64,000 nucleotides of DNA from Exophiala sp. HKRS030 (taxonomy: Eukaryota; Ascomycota; Eurotiomycetes; Chaetothyriales; Herpotrichiellaceae), in the NCBI GenBank assembly GCA_023897205.1, contig JAHWDD010000002.1, positions 4,464,001-4,528,000 of the forward strand, written 5' to 3'. The notes below the pieces were generated by a model. That model was not told where the DNA came from, made no database searches, and was given only the letters and a program-made list of their open reading frames with translations. Numbering within the stretch: the first letter of the stretch is position 1; each line of letters starts with the position of its first letter. This document shows, in pieces, positions 10,657 to 22,728 of this stretch. The position numbers and the translations under genes were made by a program.

Positions 10657-13077
10657 TTATTTCACACCTTTTGGCCTCTGCACAGGGTGAGAGCCTCGTC
10701 TCGATCTTCCAACCTTCAGCGCCGACTGCGTCGAGCTTCGAGACCCCTGAAACCCACATGCAAGACCATCTCGCCTTGCTCGTTCGAGTCCAACGCAAAC
10801 CCGATGTCCATTCTTGTCCATGCGTAGTTGTGAAATGCTCCTCGTCACTTTGGTGTAATTGCCAAAGAATGCGTGTGCTCGCACATCATCTCCATCACGT
10901 ATGATCCCATGGCCCAGCGTTACACACGTCTGTCCACCTACCTCGATTGCATGCGCGTCTGCGTGCGCCGAGGCAGTCAGTAACACCGAGTATACATCCC
11001 CGCCGTACGATTTGGTGACATCTGCCACTTCCACTGGAAATCTCCACCGTCCCTCGTACTTGATCGGATGCCATGGAGTGACCAGGAGTTCGCCAACACG
11101 ACACAACTTCTGGGTGCGGTTGTTGTTATTGTTGATCCGAGTCCTCACAATTGCCGCAACCCGTCGATTTCCCACCGGCGTCCATACCGACATACCGCTT
11201 CTCAATCTTTTCACTGCAACATGGCTTCCATCTGCCATCTTGACCTTGCAGTTTCCTTCGAAGCAGGCATTGCTGGATGAATTGTATTTGCTCATCGACA
11301 CAACGGTGTAGGCTCGTCCCGGTTTCATCACTACTTTTCCGTTGTGGTCGACAGTCCTGACCATGGCTGGAGGCAGACTCGGTTTCGGAGCAGGAAGATT
11401 GTCAAACGCGGCATCGAGCTCATCTCTGCACTGGATGAAAAGTGGGCTGTTCTTGCCATACAGAAGAGGTCCGGGATCCTTGAAGGTGTTGCACACTTGA
11501 CGTTGGTGTGCGTGCATCAGACTGGGGAGATAGTGACGTCCCCATTTGTTCCAATAGTCCTCTTGCCTGGTAGATTTCAATGCCAGTGAGATTTGACCCG
11601 CTGGCTCTTCCCCTATCAACTCGGCGATTAAGGACTGAACGCCTTCTCCTTTATCCCGACACGATTTGATGTCCTCGATCAACGACTGAAGCCGAGCGTT
11701 GGTCTTGCTCGAAGAGGTCGAGCTGTTCTTCTCCAGTCCACGCTCGCCATTCTCCTTGTGAGGAAATAGTGAGGACAGAAACTCACAGAGCTCGGCGCGG
11801 AACCCATGGTACTCGACCCAATCCTGAGGAGCTTCCAGCCTGTCGGAGAAGTTGAACCGAGATCGGATGACCTGCTGCTTCTCGTTGGGTAAATTGTAGC
11901 GAAGTTCGGCAACTAGTTCCGAATTTTTGGGAAGTTGCTGGCACTGGATCCAAATATCCCGAGACTGCCCATATTGAATATTTCCGAGCTTTATCAAGAG
12001 AGTCTCATGCCGAGTGTTGCTGCCATATCCACTAGGACCACGTAGAGTAATTGTTCGAGACGTTGATTTGTTCTGACACTTCAATTCAAGAACTGCACAA
12101 GTTCCAAAAGTGGAGAACATATTGGCCACGGCATGGACAAACACCGTACCGATCATGCCAGCGTCAGGAATGAATGCATAACTACCATTGCCAACTTCGG
12201 CGATAGTCGTCATCAACTCGGAGCGCATGAAGTAGCCGAAACCGAACGTGTGGATGGTGGGCGCACATGGCCTATTCACTGCTGATTTAGCCAGCATTTC
12301 CTTGAGTTTGACCGCATATCCCTGTTTTGGACACATGTAATTCGGCATGCCGTCAGTAAGAACAAACATCCCCTGTACGTTGCCAGCCGTCTGGGACTTC
12401 TCAAAGAGACTCCAGCCAGTGCGAATACCGGACCACAGATTCGTGGAGCCGATCACACACAAGTCCTCGATCTTCTTCCATGTTGACACTTTTGCATCAG
12501 CTGTCATAAAAGTCAGCTCCTCGACAATCTATATGCAAGGTTAGTTGGACAATCAAAGCTCATTCGGCCACTTGTTGGAATCTACCTGAGCATCGTTAGA
12601 ATAGGCCACTATTCCAAGTCTATCCTCGTCCTTCAAGGTCGAGAGAATGGTCCTTGCGGCATGTTTGGTGAGATCGAGAATACTGAGTCCTGTCTCCTCT
12701 GCATTCTTGTTGTTCTGGGCATCAGGTAAGGGGGCAGGATCTGCCATACTCACCGAGACATCGATCACCAAGACGATGTCACAGCTGGCACGAACAAGGC
12801 CCTGAGCTGGTTGTTTGGGTGTATTGACAGAAACGATGAAAGCATCTCGAGACAGAACTGGCGTGACGGACAATGAGGCGACGTTTTCTTGTATCCGATC
12901 GTGAGTCCGGATGGGCAGCCCCTGGTGCTCATCCAGGAGCACGAAGCTATCTGAGATAGTGTCAAGATCACTATCGTTTTCTGGAGCGGCTTTCCACGAC
13001 ATGTTGCTGAGGTCCGAAATTGTTAGCTTTCGTTGCGAATGTGTCTTCTTCCTGTGTTGAATAGTGAGGAAATCCAC
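10657..13077 (-). CDS. VWA-Hint (Vint family) protein
   Basis: Two exons (13077-12586 and 12528-10657, minus) join in phase 0 across a 57 bp intron (donor CAG/GTAGAT). They encode about 787 residues. A von Willebrand A domain comes first, with the MIDAS pattern DVSVS at 106-110, a TNLWSG loop near 193 and LTDGMPN near 222. A linker domain (about 300-570) follows, and then a C-terminal Hint domain: block-A NACFEG with Cys586, the block-B-like TPWH (His651) and the terminal region VTLGHG near 699-704. This VWA plus intein-like architecture is known as Vint. Hint domains self-cleave or splice at the N-terminal Cys, so the VWA part may be released or ligated; activity is inferred. Many relatives also carry a U-box, which I do not see. 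An internal ATG at 13002 (MSWKAAPEND) is an alternative start, since an intron-like TTCAACACAG lies just before it. Confidence 0.88.
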
Positions 13078-14898
13078 AAACCAAAGTCAGGATTGCCCGT
13101 CACCTTATATGGTTATTTGGAGGCTAGCCAATTTCATTAAGAAGATGCCTTGAGATGTGTCTCATAGTCCAGCAGACATCTTGGCTGCCTGGTTAACCCC
13201 AGGAATGCGCCTGGAGTCCATCCACTCTAGCATGGGAAAACCCCAAGGCAAACACCAAAGTCTCACTTGTGGTCCCGTGTGGGCGTAAATGGCGGGAAAA
13301 GATGAGTCGTAGTGACTGGTAATCAAGGCTATGGAATCCTTCGAGCTCTCCGAGTATTCAAGCCATGTTGTCTTGAGATGACGGCGGAGTCTTGTCCAAG
13401 AGTTGGCTTGTGAGATGGGGCTGCAAAGCCTCCAAAGTTTCCAACGCGAACAAGTCGCGAATCGAAGCTAGATCCATTGTGCTTCACGATCATTACGATC
13501 TTTTCCACTCGTGAGATCAGAGATTAAGCCCTAGCCACCACATTTTGGATTGTTGACTCTTCATTGCACATGGCACTCACCGGTTCTCGTTGCCATGAGA
13601 AAGTCTGCCTGCGCCATAATCACGGGATTCAGCCTCAGCGGGAGCAGTGGCTTAGCCAATGATAGCGTTCGCAAAATCCGAGCTCAATCTCCACGTGCAT
13701 GGCTGTGCTCTCTGCACAACATACTGCGGCTGACCGTGCAAAATCCAGATAGCACGGTTCAAGATCTGAGATTCATGTCGCGATCCACCGGTGATTGTGG
13801 TCCGGAGGTTTGAGGTGTGGTCAAATCCCCAATCTCACCAGATATTGAAAACTGCGGGGTCCGTCATAACGTGACATTGCTTGATTCTCGGTGCCCGGAG
13901 AGCTTTTGCCGTTTGTTTTCTCTGAAGCAAAGATTGCCTCACTATCTTTTCTTTTCCAAGCCTAGGACTCATTGCTTCGAGGCTGTACATATCAGATAGA
14001 GGAGGTCTTCCAAGTGGTATGATCGTGATCGATCTTGTCCTGAATGTGGAGATTGAGGCATTATAGCATGTGTGATCTCGCCAATGTCATCTTACCTAAG
14101 CCAAGCCCCGAAGATGCATTTGTTGGCGCAACGTGTTGCTTTCAAAACATGTGCAAGATAGATGATGATAATGCTGTTGCTATCCAACTACCTTGAAAAT
14201 CAACGGTGGCCAGGATCAGGCACCACGGGAGATACCAAAGAGGAAACATCACTCTCTGAGCACCTGGTCGGAAGGCCTGATTAAGCACAGTGTCGAGCGG
14301 TGATAGCGGATGTTGCGCAGTTTCCAAGAATTCAAGCGGCCGCCTCGTCCTGGATTCAAGGCTCCTCGACCAATACATGCACGAGGAACATCTTCCGAAA
14401 AGAGACTCCTGCAATGGGAGGAGCTATCATCGCCATGCTTTGCTAACTTATTAATCATCAATCCCTCGACCTTCCCACGAATCGATTTCCTGGTCTGATC
14501 GGGTGGACACAGAGATTATTAATGGCAAGCTCAAGTCGATTGGTCGAGGGAGTTATGGCCTACCGCATTGAGATGGATACGAGGTAGTCCTGGTTGGTGC
14601 AGCGTGATATCAACCTTGGAACAAAGCAGCAACGGGACACCATTCGAAATTTTGTTTGTTGCTACGTGGATGATGCGACGATGCTCAGATAATTGCAACC
14701 GATGACGAAATCAATATTTGGTACATTTTGTGAGGTATATAATGAACCCAACCAACCTCAGGGCTGAATCTTGTGCAGGTCGAAATATCAACAGTTCTTC
14801 GAAACGAACACAGATTCATTAAGTAACTCGAACTTCCAGTCGGTCCAAAGACTAACATCAACAACCTGTATAACATCCATCAATCCTCTAACTCCATA
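13078..14898. other. Spacer between the divergent Vint and SDR genes
   Basis: It contains the promoters of both flanking genes. Reading frames of 60-90 codons occur at 13550-13813, 13817-13999 and 14142-14498, but none shows a domain, consistent splice sites or codon bias. I see nothing else. Confidence 0.45.
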
Positions 14899-15930
14899 AT
14901 GGGTCTACCACCACCATCCGAACAGACCATCCTCATCACCGGTATTTCCGGCTTTGTTGCGTCGTGGATCGCCAATGCCTTTCTCGAGGCTGGATATAAA
15001 GTTCGTGGTACTGTCAGGTCAGAGAAAAAGACTGAAGCAGTCACCAAGGCTCATGCGAAATATGCCGATCAGCTGTCATTTGCCATCGTCCCTGATAGTG
15101 TGACGCCAGGGGCCTTTAATGAGGCCGCAAAAGGGGTCAGCGGTATTGTCCATACCGCCAACCCTTTCATCCTGAACCCAAAAGACAACGAAGCAGAACT
15201 GTTGAAGCCGTCGATACAGGGTGTTCTGAACGCCCTAGAGGCAGCCAAGTCAGCAGGTTCGAGTGTGCACCGAGTGGTGCTGACTGGTTCCTTTGCAAAC
15301 ATTTTGGACCTTAGCAAAGGAAACCGTCCTGGTTATACATACACCGAGGCTGATTGGAATCCTGCCACATACGAAGAAGCAAAGAACTCTGACAGTGGCG
15401 CATTTTCATACTGTGCTGCAAAGGGCCTGGCAGAGCGAGCAGCTTGGGATTGGCTCGAGAAGGAGAAGCCGTCGTTCGATTTTGTGGCCATTAATTCACC
15501 TTGGATTTTTGGACCTACCTTTGGCGGCGTCAGTTCTCTCGACAACCTGAATGAGTCGACCGAAGCCATTTGGAAGCTCGTCGGTGCCAAGGAGGTGCCA
15601 GGTCTTGACTTTGGTGGCTTTGCCGACGTTCGTCTCGTTGCTGAGGCACATTTGAAAGCATATGAGATTCCAGAGGCAGGGAGCCATCGTTTCCTCGTAG
15701 GGTCTCATTTTGACTATCAGACTGCCGTTGATGGTCTTCGCAAAGATTTCCCCGAACTACACGATGAAATTCCTGTAGGCACGCCAGGAGCTGGCTTGTC
15801 TGCACCAGTGTACCAACTTGATGGAAGCAAGGCTGAGAAAATTCTGGGCATTGAGTATATTCCACTGAACGTGACAATGAAGGACACTGTGGCAGATCTG
15901 CTTCGGGCCAAAGCAGCTCTCAAGGCATGA
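14899..15930 (+). CDS. Extended SDR reductase (dihydroflavonol-4-reductase / Gre2-like)
   Basis: This is an intronless 343-residue NAD(P)H-dependent reductase. The Rossmann glycine motif TGISGFVAS sits at residues 14-22 and the following RGTVRS (36-41) is typical of NADP binding in Gre2-like enzymes. Catalytic Ser131 lies in VLTGSFA, and Tyr171 and Lys175 in YCAAK. INSPWIFGPT is a signature of the DFR/cinnamoyl-CoA-reductase branch. Fungal members reduce small aldehydes and ketones such as methylglyoxal or isovaleraldehyde, or act in secondary metabolism; the substrate cannot be told here. Its neighbours do not form a metabolic cluster, which favours a general carbonyl reductase. The start is the first ATG of the frame and sits directly before the domain. 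Confidence 0.93.
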   Translation: MGLPPPSEQTILITGISGFVASWIANAFLEAGYKVRGTVRSEKKTEAVTKAHAKYADQLSFAIVPDSVTPGAFNEAAKGVSGIVHTANPFILNPKDNEAELLKPSIQGVLNALEAAKSAGSSVHRVVLTGSFANILDLSKGNRPGYTYTEADWNPATYEEAKNSDSGAFSYCAAKGLAERAAWDWLEKEKPSFDFVAINSPWIFGPTFGGVSSLDNLNESTEAIWKLVGAKEVPGLDFGGFADVRLVAEAHLKAYEIPEAGSHRFLVGSHFDYQTAVDGLRKDFPELHDEIPVGTPGAGLSAPVYQLDGSKAEKILGIEYIPLNVTMKDTVADLLRAKAALKA

Positions 15931-18900
15931 CATGTGAAATAAAAGCTGCGAGCCTCAAGTAGGATACGGAGATCAGATAGCTCATGATATGGCAAGTTTG
16001 TGATCAAAATAGGGAGGGTGGTTAGTCATCCGGTCTTATCATAGTGCGTGACTTAAAATTGCTGCGACGACCGGGATGTATATCTTGGACAATTTGGAAG
16101 CCCTCACCAGCACCTATGTAGGTGACTAGTGCTTGAAAGACACCTTCCGCGGCGACATCTCCGTCCCCCTTGTGATGTCGTCATGTCACGACTCAAGAGT
16201 CACGACTGACCACGAGAACTATATTTTGACAAGCCCAGCGACCAGAGTATCAAGAGCACGACATTGGATCGCATGCGTGCACCCGGGTCGGTTGACATGC
16301 TTGAAACATAGGCTGCGTATGGCCTCGTTAATAGCAGATATTCGAAGCGAGAGCGGAGAGTGGTTTGACTTATGTCAAATCCTGCAAAAGATTCCTCATG
16401 CGGATTTTGAGGGACTCATCCGAAGTTTCGTTCATTTCTGCCCCAGGCAGCTCCAGGTAGTCCAGATAAAATGGATGTTTGTGTGGACCTTCCGCTGCCA
16501 CGTTTTAGGATAACCTTGCGGCCCCTGCTTGGCCTGGGGCTCGATCGAGCCACTCAACGGTTGAGCATTGACTCTTCGTACATTGGCTGGTCTGTGCTCC
16601 GATGCTGTGTGCACAGTGCTTGCCACTGCTTTGGGGTGGCGAGCCACTGAACATGCAGTAGATTGGGTTCGAGCTGGGAATGTCCTTGAAATGAACGGGC
16701 AGATTGGCTTTGGTGCGCGTGTTCGGAATTCGGGGTGTTGGATCAACAAATGTCAACAAGGATGGATTGCCATGTATCAAGGACTTACAGGCAACTGACA
16801 CCGCTGTGCATCAAGATACTTTGCTCTAGCGCCCTACCTTCTAGCCAAGTAGTGACCGGCATATGGCCTTGGATCTTGTGTGTGTATTGGATTGGTAGCC
16901 ACAGTATGGAGTCTGTCTTGACGTTGGGAACTCTAGTGAAAAGAAATCTCCGGACAACGATCGACAAGCGTGCTCTGCATGGAGTAGTCAGTGTTCAGAG
17001 ATTTCCAGCACTAGACGATCATGAAGTGCTCAAGCGCAAGCGTGGATTGGAAAACATGCACCAGGGGCAAAGAGATCCTGAGTCCTGCAAAGCCGACAAA
17101 CGGCCAGGCCACGAGTCAACGACAACATGTGAAAAATCTACTCGGTAAGTATGATTGATCTGCATTATGCCACCAACGTGTGTTAGTGTGATGATCAAAC
17201 TTACCGTAGATAGCAAAGATCGGTAGCATGAGACAATATCCAGACATCATCCAGCCATCAGGTCAGCTGTGTCTCCAGCGTACTAACTAACTAGTTCGAA
17301 GGAGACGACCGACAGGGGGTTTGACGCGCTTGGCCAGAAGTGCAGGAGTTGTCCTGGTGCCTCGTAACGCCTTTACCAAGGGAGAGCACGACAGAGTCAG
17401 CGCGAATCTTGACTGGAGGACGGAGGGAAGGTAAACGTCCCTCGGCCAGCAAGGGCTTTGGGGCTTGAAGTTTGAGGGCGCCAGACTTGGACAATAACGG
17501 ACATTGATCAAACTGTCAGAATCTCATCATGCCAGGTGGGCAAATGTCAAAGAGGCAAAGAGGCGCAAAAGCACAGAGGCAACGACACAATCATGATGAG
17601 GCGGAAGAGTCAAAGACTCAAAATCAATAATGGCACGCCTCTGGTGCCTCTGGCAGGGGAACCCCCGCAACAAAGCCAATCGCTTGAATGCAACCACTGG
17701 AAGTCTCAGGTTAGCCGTGACTGGTAACCCCCGACCATTACAGCATCGGGGGAGCACCTGGGGAGTATCTGCGATGTACAATCCAGGGGCACCTTAGCGG
17801 TTACTGGGGGTTGGCAGGCCTGGGACTAAAAGCGGTAAACTTGTCCGGTGGGCACTGGGCACTTGGCAATGGGCCCTTGGGGTGTTAGGCAAGCTAATTA
17901 GGTCAATAACTAACTACCTACTCACCTAGTACATGCTGTAGTTAGGTGCCCTGCTCCTTAGTTAGGTAGCTAAAGCTACCCTGGACCTCATTTATTGAAC
18001 TCTTCTGCCAGGTACCAAGGTGTATCCCACGTGACCCCACCACTCCCTTCCTGTAACCCGCAACTACAGTAAGTCTGTGGAGTCTGGATGAAGCTCATGT
18101 CACGTCCAAGAAGCTACCAAGTATACTCCAGGAGGACTTTGTGCCCAAGGTCTGTTTTCGGTCGTTGCTCGTGATGGAACCCAACGCCTTTGAATTGATC
18201 GACAAGCGTGCCCCGAGTCACGCGGGCAGGCGGGCACGCGAAGACCACGACTTTCCAATATAAACGTAACAAGTGAGACTGACTGAAATACTCCTTATAT
18301 GTCAAGACCAAGAAGCTGACTCTCCACTCGCCCGGCTAGTTAATAGTGCGGACTAAGCAGTAGTCAATCTGAATCGTGATCAGGATGCATCCAGGTCAAA
18401 CACGTTTTGATCTTGACTCTTGAACCATGAGCGCCGATTGTCCAAGTACAGATTACAGAGGAGTGAGTGACGATCATTAATTATTCCTCTTTGGCATTTG
18501 CATCGTGGACGACACACGTGGGAATCGTGATCATGGCAATTGCACATGCCTACCTCGCGCTCACTTTGGAGCCCGAGTATATCCCGCGGTATGAAGTTAG
18601 ATGCTTGGATCCCTACGCCGGCGAGGTCGCGATCGAGCACGTGCATCTTCGCTCAACTCGAGACCTGCGTGGACCTGCTAGCACTCAGCAGCGCTCGTTG
18701 GTCTCCTTAGACTTGAAGCAGCGAGGCGTCGAGGGATCGGGGGATCGAGGGATCGGGCCACTGGCTTAGAGGGTGAGGGGAGGGGATTAGGGCTTGTGGG
18801 GGCCGTGCTAAGGACGATTGGCTTGACACCTGCCCTATCTAGATGTCCACTGGGCCCCAGGCTAACTACTGGAAACACAGGCTAGGTGACTGGGCCACTG

Positions 18901-21900
18901 AGAGCAAGTCAATCGGAGCCTCATCGCCAAAGCGGTTTAGAGGCATATTGGGCTCAAGTATCAAGATTCAAGAGGCAGCTCTGGAGTAGGGCGGCTGGGC
19001 GGCCTCGGGTTTCCAGCTAATCCAGGTACCAGATAGCAAGCCCCAGGCATCGCCCGATAGACCCATAGCGCCATCACCCCAGGCACTACTTGGTCCAGGC
19101 TAGCATGCCCATGCCCATGCCCATGCCCTAGCCAGAGTCATTCATGCCTCCAGTTGTCCTATTGTCCTACCAAGCCAGTGCCAATGCCAGAGCCAGTGCC
19201 AATCCACTGTTTATTCCCCACAGACAAACTTGCATCGTGCATCTTGCATCTTGCATCTTGCGCTGGCACATCTGATCGCATATGCATCAAGATATCAAGG
19301 CCATTCGAAAATGCTCCAACGATCAACAATGGACGTTGAGTTTCGTAGGCACCCGCGACTGATTATCTGCACCTCATAGCCATCATCTCTCCCTGATGGT
19401 GCATTTACTTCCACCGAATAGACATGACTCCATGACAAGCACTAGCCTCTCACAATCACATTAGAAACGGCGTGCCAGAAGACTCAAGCTAGCCCAAAAG
19501 GCCAACGATGTGCGCGACTGCAAGTAGCAAGGTGAAAGTTGACGAGGATCGAAGCATGTGTACTCCATATCATCCTGGTTGATCCTGGATCCCATGATCC
19601 AGGATCCTAGACATTTCAGCCACTAGGGTGGACTATTAATTCGTCTACGGTCGACTCGAGTCCGAAGCAAGGGTAAAGTAGCCTGAGTCCCTGCCGGGAT
19701 TTCTACCCACCCAGCTACGGCCTATCTGATACCCTGGAACCTCGGACGACTCTAGTTAGAGGAGAGTTGCGCAAAAGGGGATGGGTTAGGCCACTTTACC
19801 ACAACTTGGTCCAACTCGTTCATGAGAGACAGAACCCTACGGAGTATGTATTCCCTACTGGGCATGATGATGAAAAAGCGCTGTGCCCCTCGACCTGAAA
19901 CGCACGGCCAAAATAGGCTTGACCCGAACCCTCCTACTCTCGGCCTACACTCTCTAGTGCTAGTGCCTATCAAATGCCTAGTTGGTAGTTAGTCCTCTGT
20001 ACACACTGTCAACCACCTAACGTACCAGCCAAGTCATCAAAGGTTAATTGTGGAGTGAAAGGTACCTAGGTACTTGGTATATCCTACTCGATGCCCAAAC
20101 AGGCCACAGCAATACCAGCCGGTCGTCCATGACGAGCCTTACACGGCCATAGTCCTACTCATAGGCCCTTAACTGTTGATGAGACGTATCTTGAATCGAG
20201 TCGCAGTATCCGTGTGTATGAGAGTATCCAGTACCTATCTACGCGGATACGGAGTACAGTACTCCGTACAAAGCTGGGTGAGCAGCCTGAGGCGCTCACT
20301 AACTAGGCAAAGTCGTCCCTATTAAACTTTTAATCTAACCACACTGGGCTGGCTAGGGTGCTCGTTCCTGCTCGTTCCTGCTCGTTCCTACTCTTTTCTA
20401 CAGGCTACATCTAATACTAACCAATTCAACTACTTTGTAACTCCCTAGTACGTGCCTAGTACTAGTCGGTAGTCGTCGTCTGCATCGGCCCAACTGAATT
20501 TCAAGGCACTGAAGGCTACCTAACAGAATACATCAACGAACCAACTAACTAGTTAGTGCAACATAGGAGGGACTTTAGTACCCTTGGTGTGGCTTGAGTG
20601 TATGGCTTCCCGTCCCATCTGACCGCGTTGTCTCAATATCATGTCGTTTGCTGCCCAGAGTCTATCAAAGTTCCGTGCATCTGTGATGTCTGCAAAGACG
20701 ATTGTCTATCAAGACACTGTCTTTCGAGGATCTTGGGTGACCTCGATTCGCGTACCCCTTCCCTACTGGATAATCATTTTCCGGATGTCATTAGGGGTGT
20801 TTCCTATTCTATGTTCATATCTCGACGGGTTGTGACCCGCCGCGCCCCTCATCTACGAACCCTCTACGGATCCTCTGTTGGCTTGGGACACCCACAGCCG
20901 GCACTCTTGCTAGTTGCTCGTCGTTGAGCAGATTGTAGTCCGTAGGCGCCTTGGTTGTTGGTACTACTACTACCCACCAAGTACTGAGAGAGGAAGGTAC
21001 GTTTGTAACTTAGGTAGTATACTCCACACCTTGTTACCTTGGTAGGCAACGCCTAGGTAGTAGTCCCCCTCCATTCGACTCTCTACTCTTTACCGAGTAA
21101 TCTGTCAGGAACAAGTTGGAAAATCAAGAGGGATCGGTAGGTACATGGAGAATTGGAATCTTGGAAAATGGAGGCCAAAGGCGCCCGATGGGCCGCACAG
21201 GACCACGATTCACTAGTGCCCGAGTCACCAGTCAGAGGCAGAGTCACTACTCCAGTGTGCCAACTAGCTACCTAACTAGGACTCCGTACGACGTACTCCG
21301 TACAAACAACCTTTTTCGCCAGCAATGTTCCCCGCCACCTGGAAATTGTTCTAGTAGAACCCTACTCCTCGCCTGGCGACAGCCCGAGCAGGTCAAAACC
21401 AATTGCAGCGGGAGACCCACAGCCACCTTGCAAAACCACGTTTTTCCCTTGCACCTGCCGTCGGTGCTGCACTGGCTCCAGTGACCACTGAGTGACCTTC
21501 CAGTGGCTCCTGCACCTGCTCTTGCTCTTGCTCCTGCAACTGCCAATGCCACTGCCACCTTGCACCCTCGCACCTGCTTCTATCTACTCACTAGCATCTG
21601 CTTGCACCTGCTTGCACTTGTGGTCGGATCTGCACTCCCACCTGCGAATCCCAACTCTTCCCGCTCCTCCTGACAACTTCCTCCCACGGGCATCTGGCAT
21701 CTACTGCCACTCACTCACTTCTTCCAATCCCCCAGTTCCTTTCATCACTTGCTTGCAAGTCACCAGAGTCAACGCCCACGACATCACTCAATTCCATTCA
21801 CTCCCACGTCGCTGCCATTTCTTCTATCGTGCCCTGCCGCACCCAAGTCAGACATAGCCACTTCCACTCTTCCGCCTCTGCTTTCGCAACTTTGGGCACT

Positions 21901-22728
21901 TGCTGGCAAACTTCGCTTCTACCCATTCAGCCCGTCCATCTGCTCCCTTCCGAAAAGGAAACCTCACTGCGCACCTCTGTTCGCACTTTGACAGTCGCCG
22001 TAACGCATATACCCGACAAGAGGCGGACATCACATACCACCCAAATCAGCTTGACCTCTTTTCTCCCGCTGCTTCTGTACAACAAAACGGCTCTGGTTCT
22101 CGACCGCAACTTACCCGTCACGCTTTATCCCGATCCAGCTTCACAAGATCTCCTCATCCCACGTTTTACTCGTTGCTCGACGCTTTGGACGTCCCTGGTC
22201 GTACACTGTCCCAGACTCTTTTATTCAGAAACATTTCAAGAGCCTGGTTGACCGATTGCTCGGGTGGCACCATTTCTGGCTTCAATCCACCTGGCGTGAA
22301 TCTGGAGGGCATATTGTGACCCTACTTTCCACTATCCCCCGGCCTTGAAGGTCAACATCGTTCGCATTCCGTCGTTCGATTTCCTCGGCCGCTCGTTCAA
22401 TATCAGAGGGCCTCAAACTTTGCGCCGCCTCAACCTCTTCGAGCAGCGGCTGTCCGCACTTTCTTCCGCATCCCCTTTTTCAAAATCCTACTTGTACGAC
22501 TGTTCGCTGTCGTGTACACATCTGCTGCGCTCGCAACAGCAATCCCCCACTAGATCTACCATTTACCGCCTCACACCAATTATCGCCTCCATTTCGCTCG
22601 GCTCAAAGCGACGAGTCGATAGTATCCATATCACTCCCCAAAGCCATATGATTCGAACCATCTTGGATGCTTCGGAGTTGAGTTAGTCACACTCAATTGA
22701 CCTTTGAACAACCTCAAACCTACTCATC
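15931..22728. other. 6.8 kb gene-poor stretch with recurring short motifs
   Basis: I can support no gene here. Open frames on both strands stay under about 140 codons and lack domains. The stretch is rich in CTAACTA/TAGTTAG and CCTAGGTA-like words (for example near 17910-17990, 19980-20080, 20520-20570, 21040-21060 and 21260-21280). It carries four exact TACTCCGTA/TACGGAGTA copies (19838, 20248, 20260, 21294). Small tandem repeats are GCCCAT (19105-19128), CATCTTG (near 19240) and CTCGTTCCTG (20361-20390). From about 21480 the plus strand becomes C/T-rich with CTTGCT-type repeats, which fits a long promoter and leader of the bHLH gene at 22729. Confidence 0.5.

Noticed and set aside
21829..22319. 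Overlapping 120-140 codon frames upstream of the bHLH gene
   Set aside because: They lie in C/T-rich leader sequence, read as Ser/Pro/Leu low complexity in several frames at once, and have no domain.
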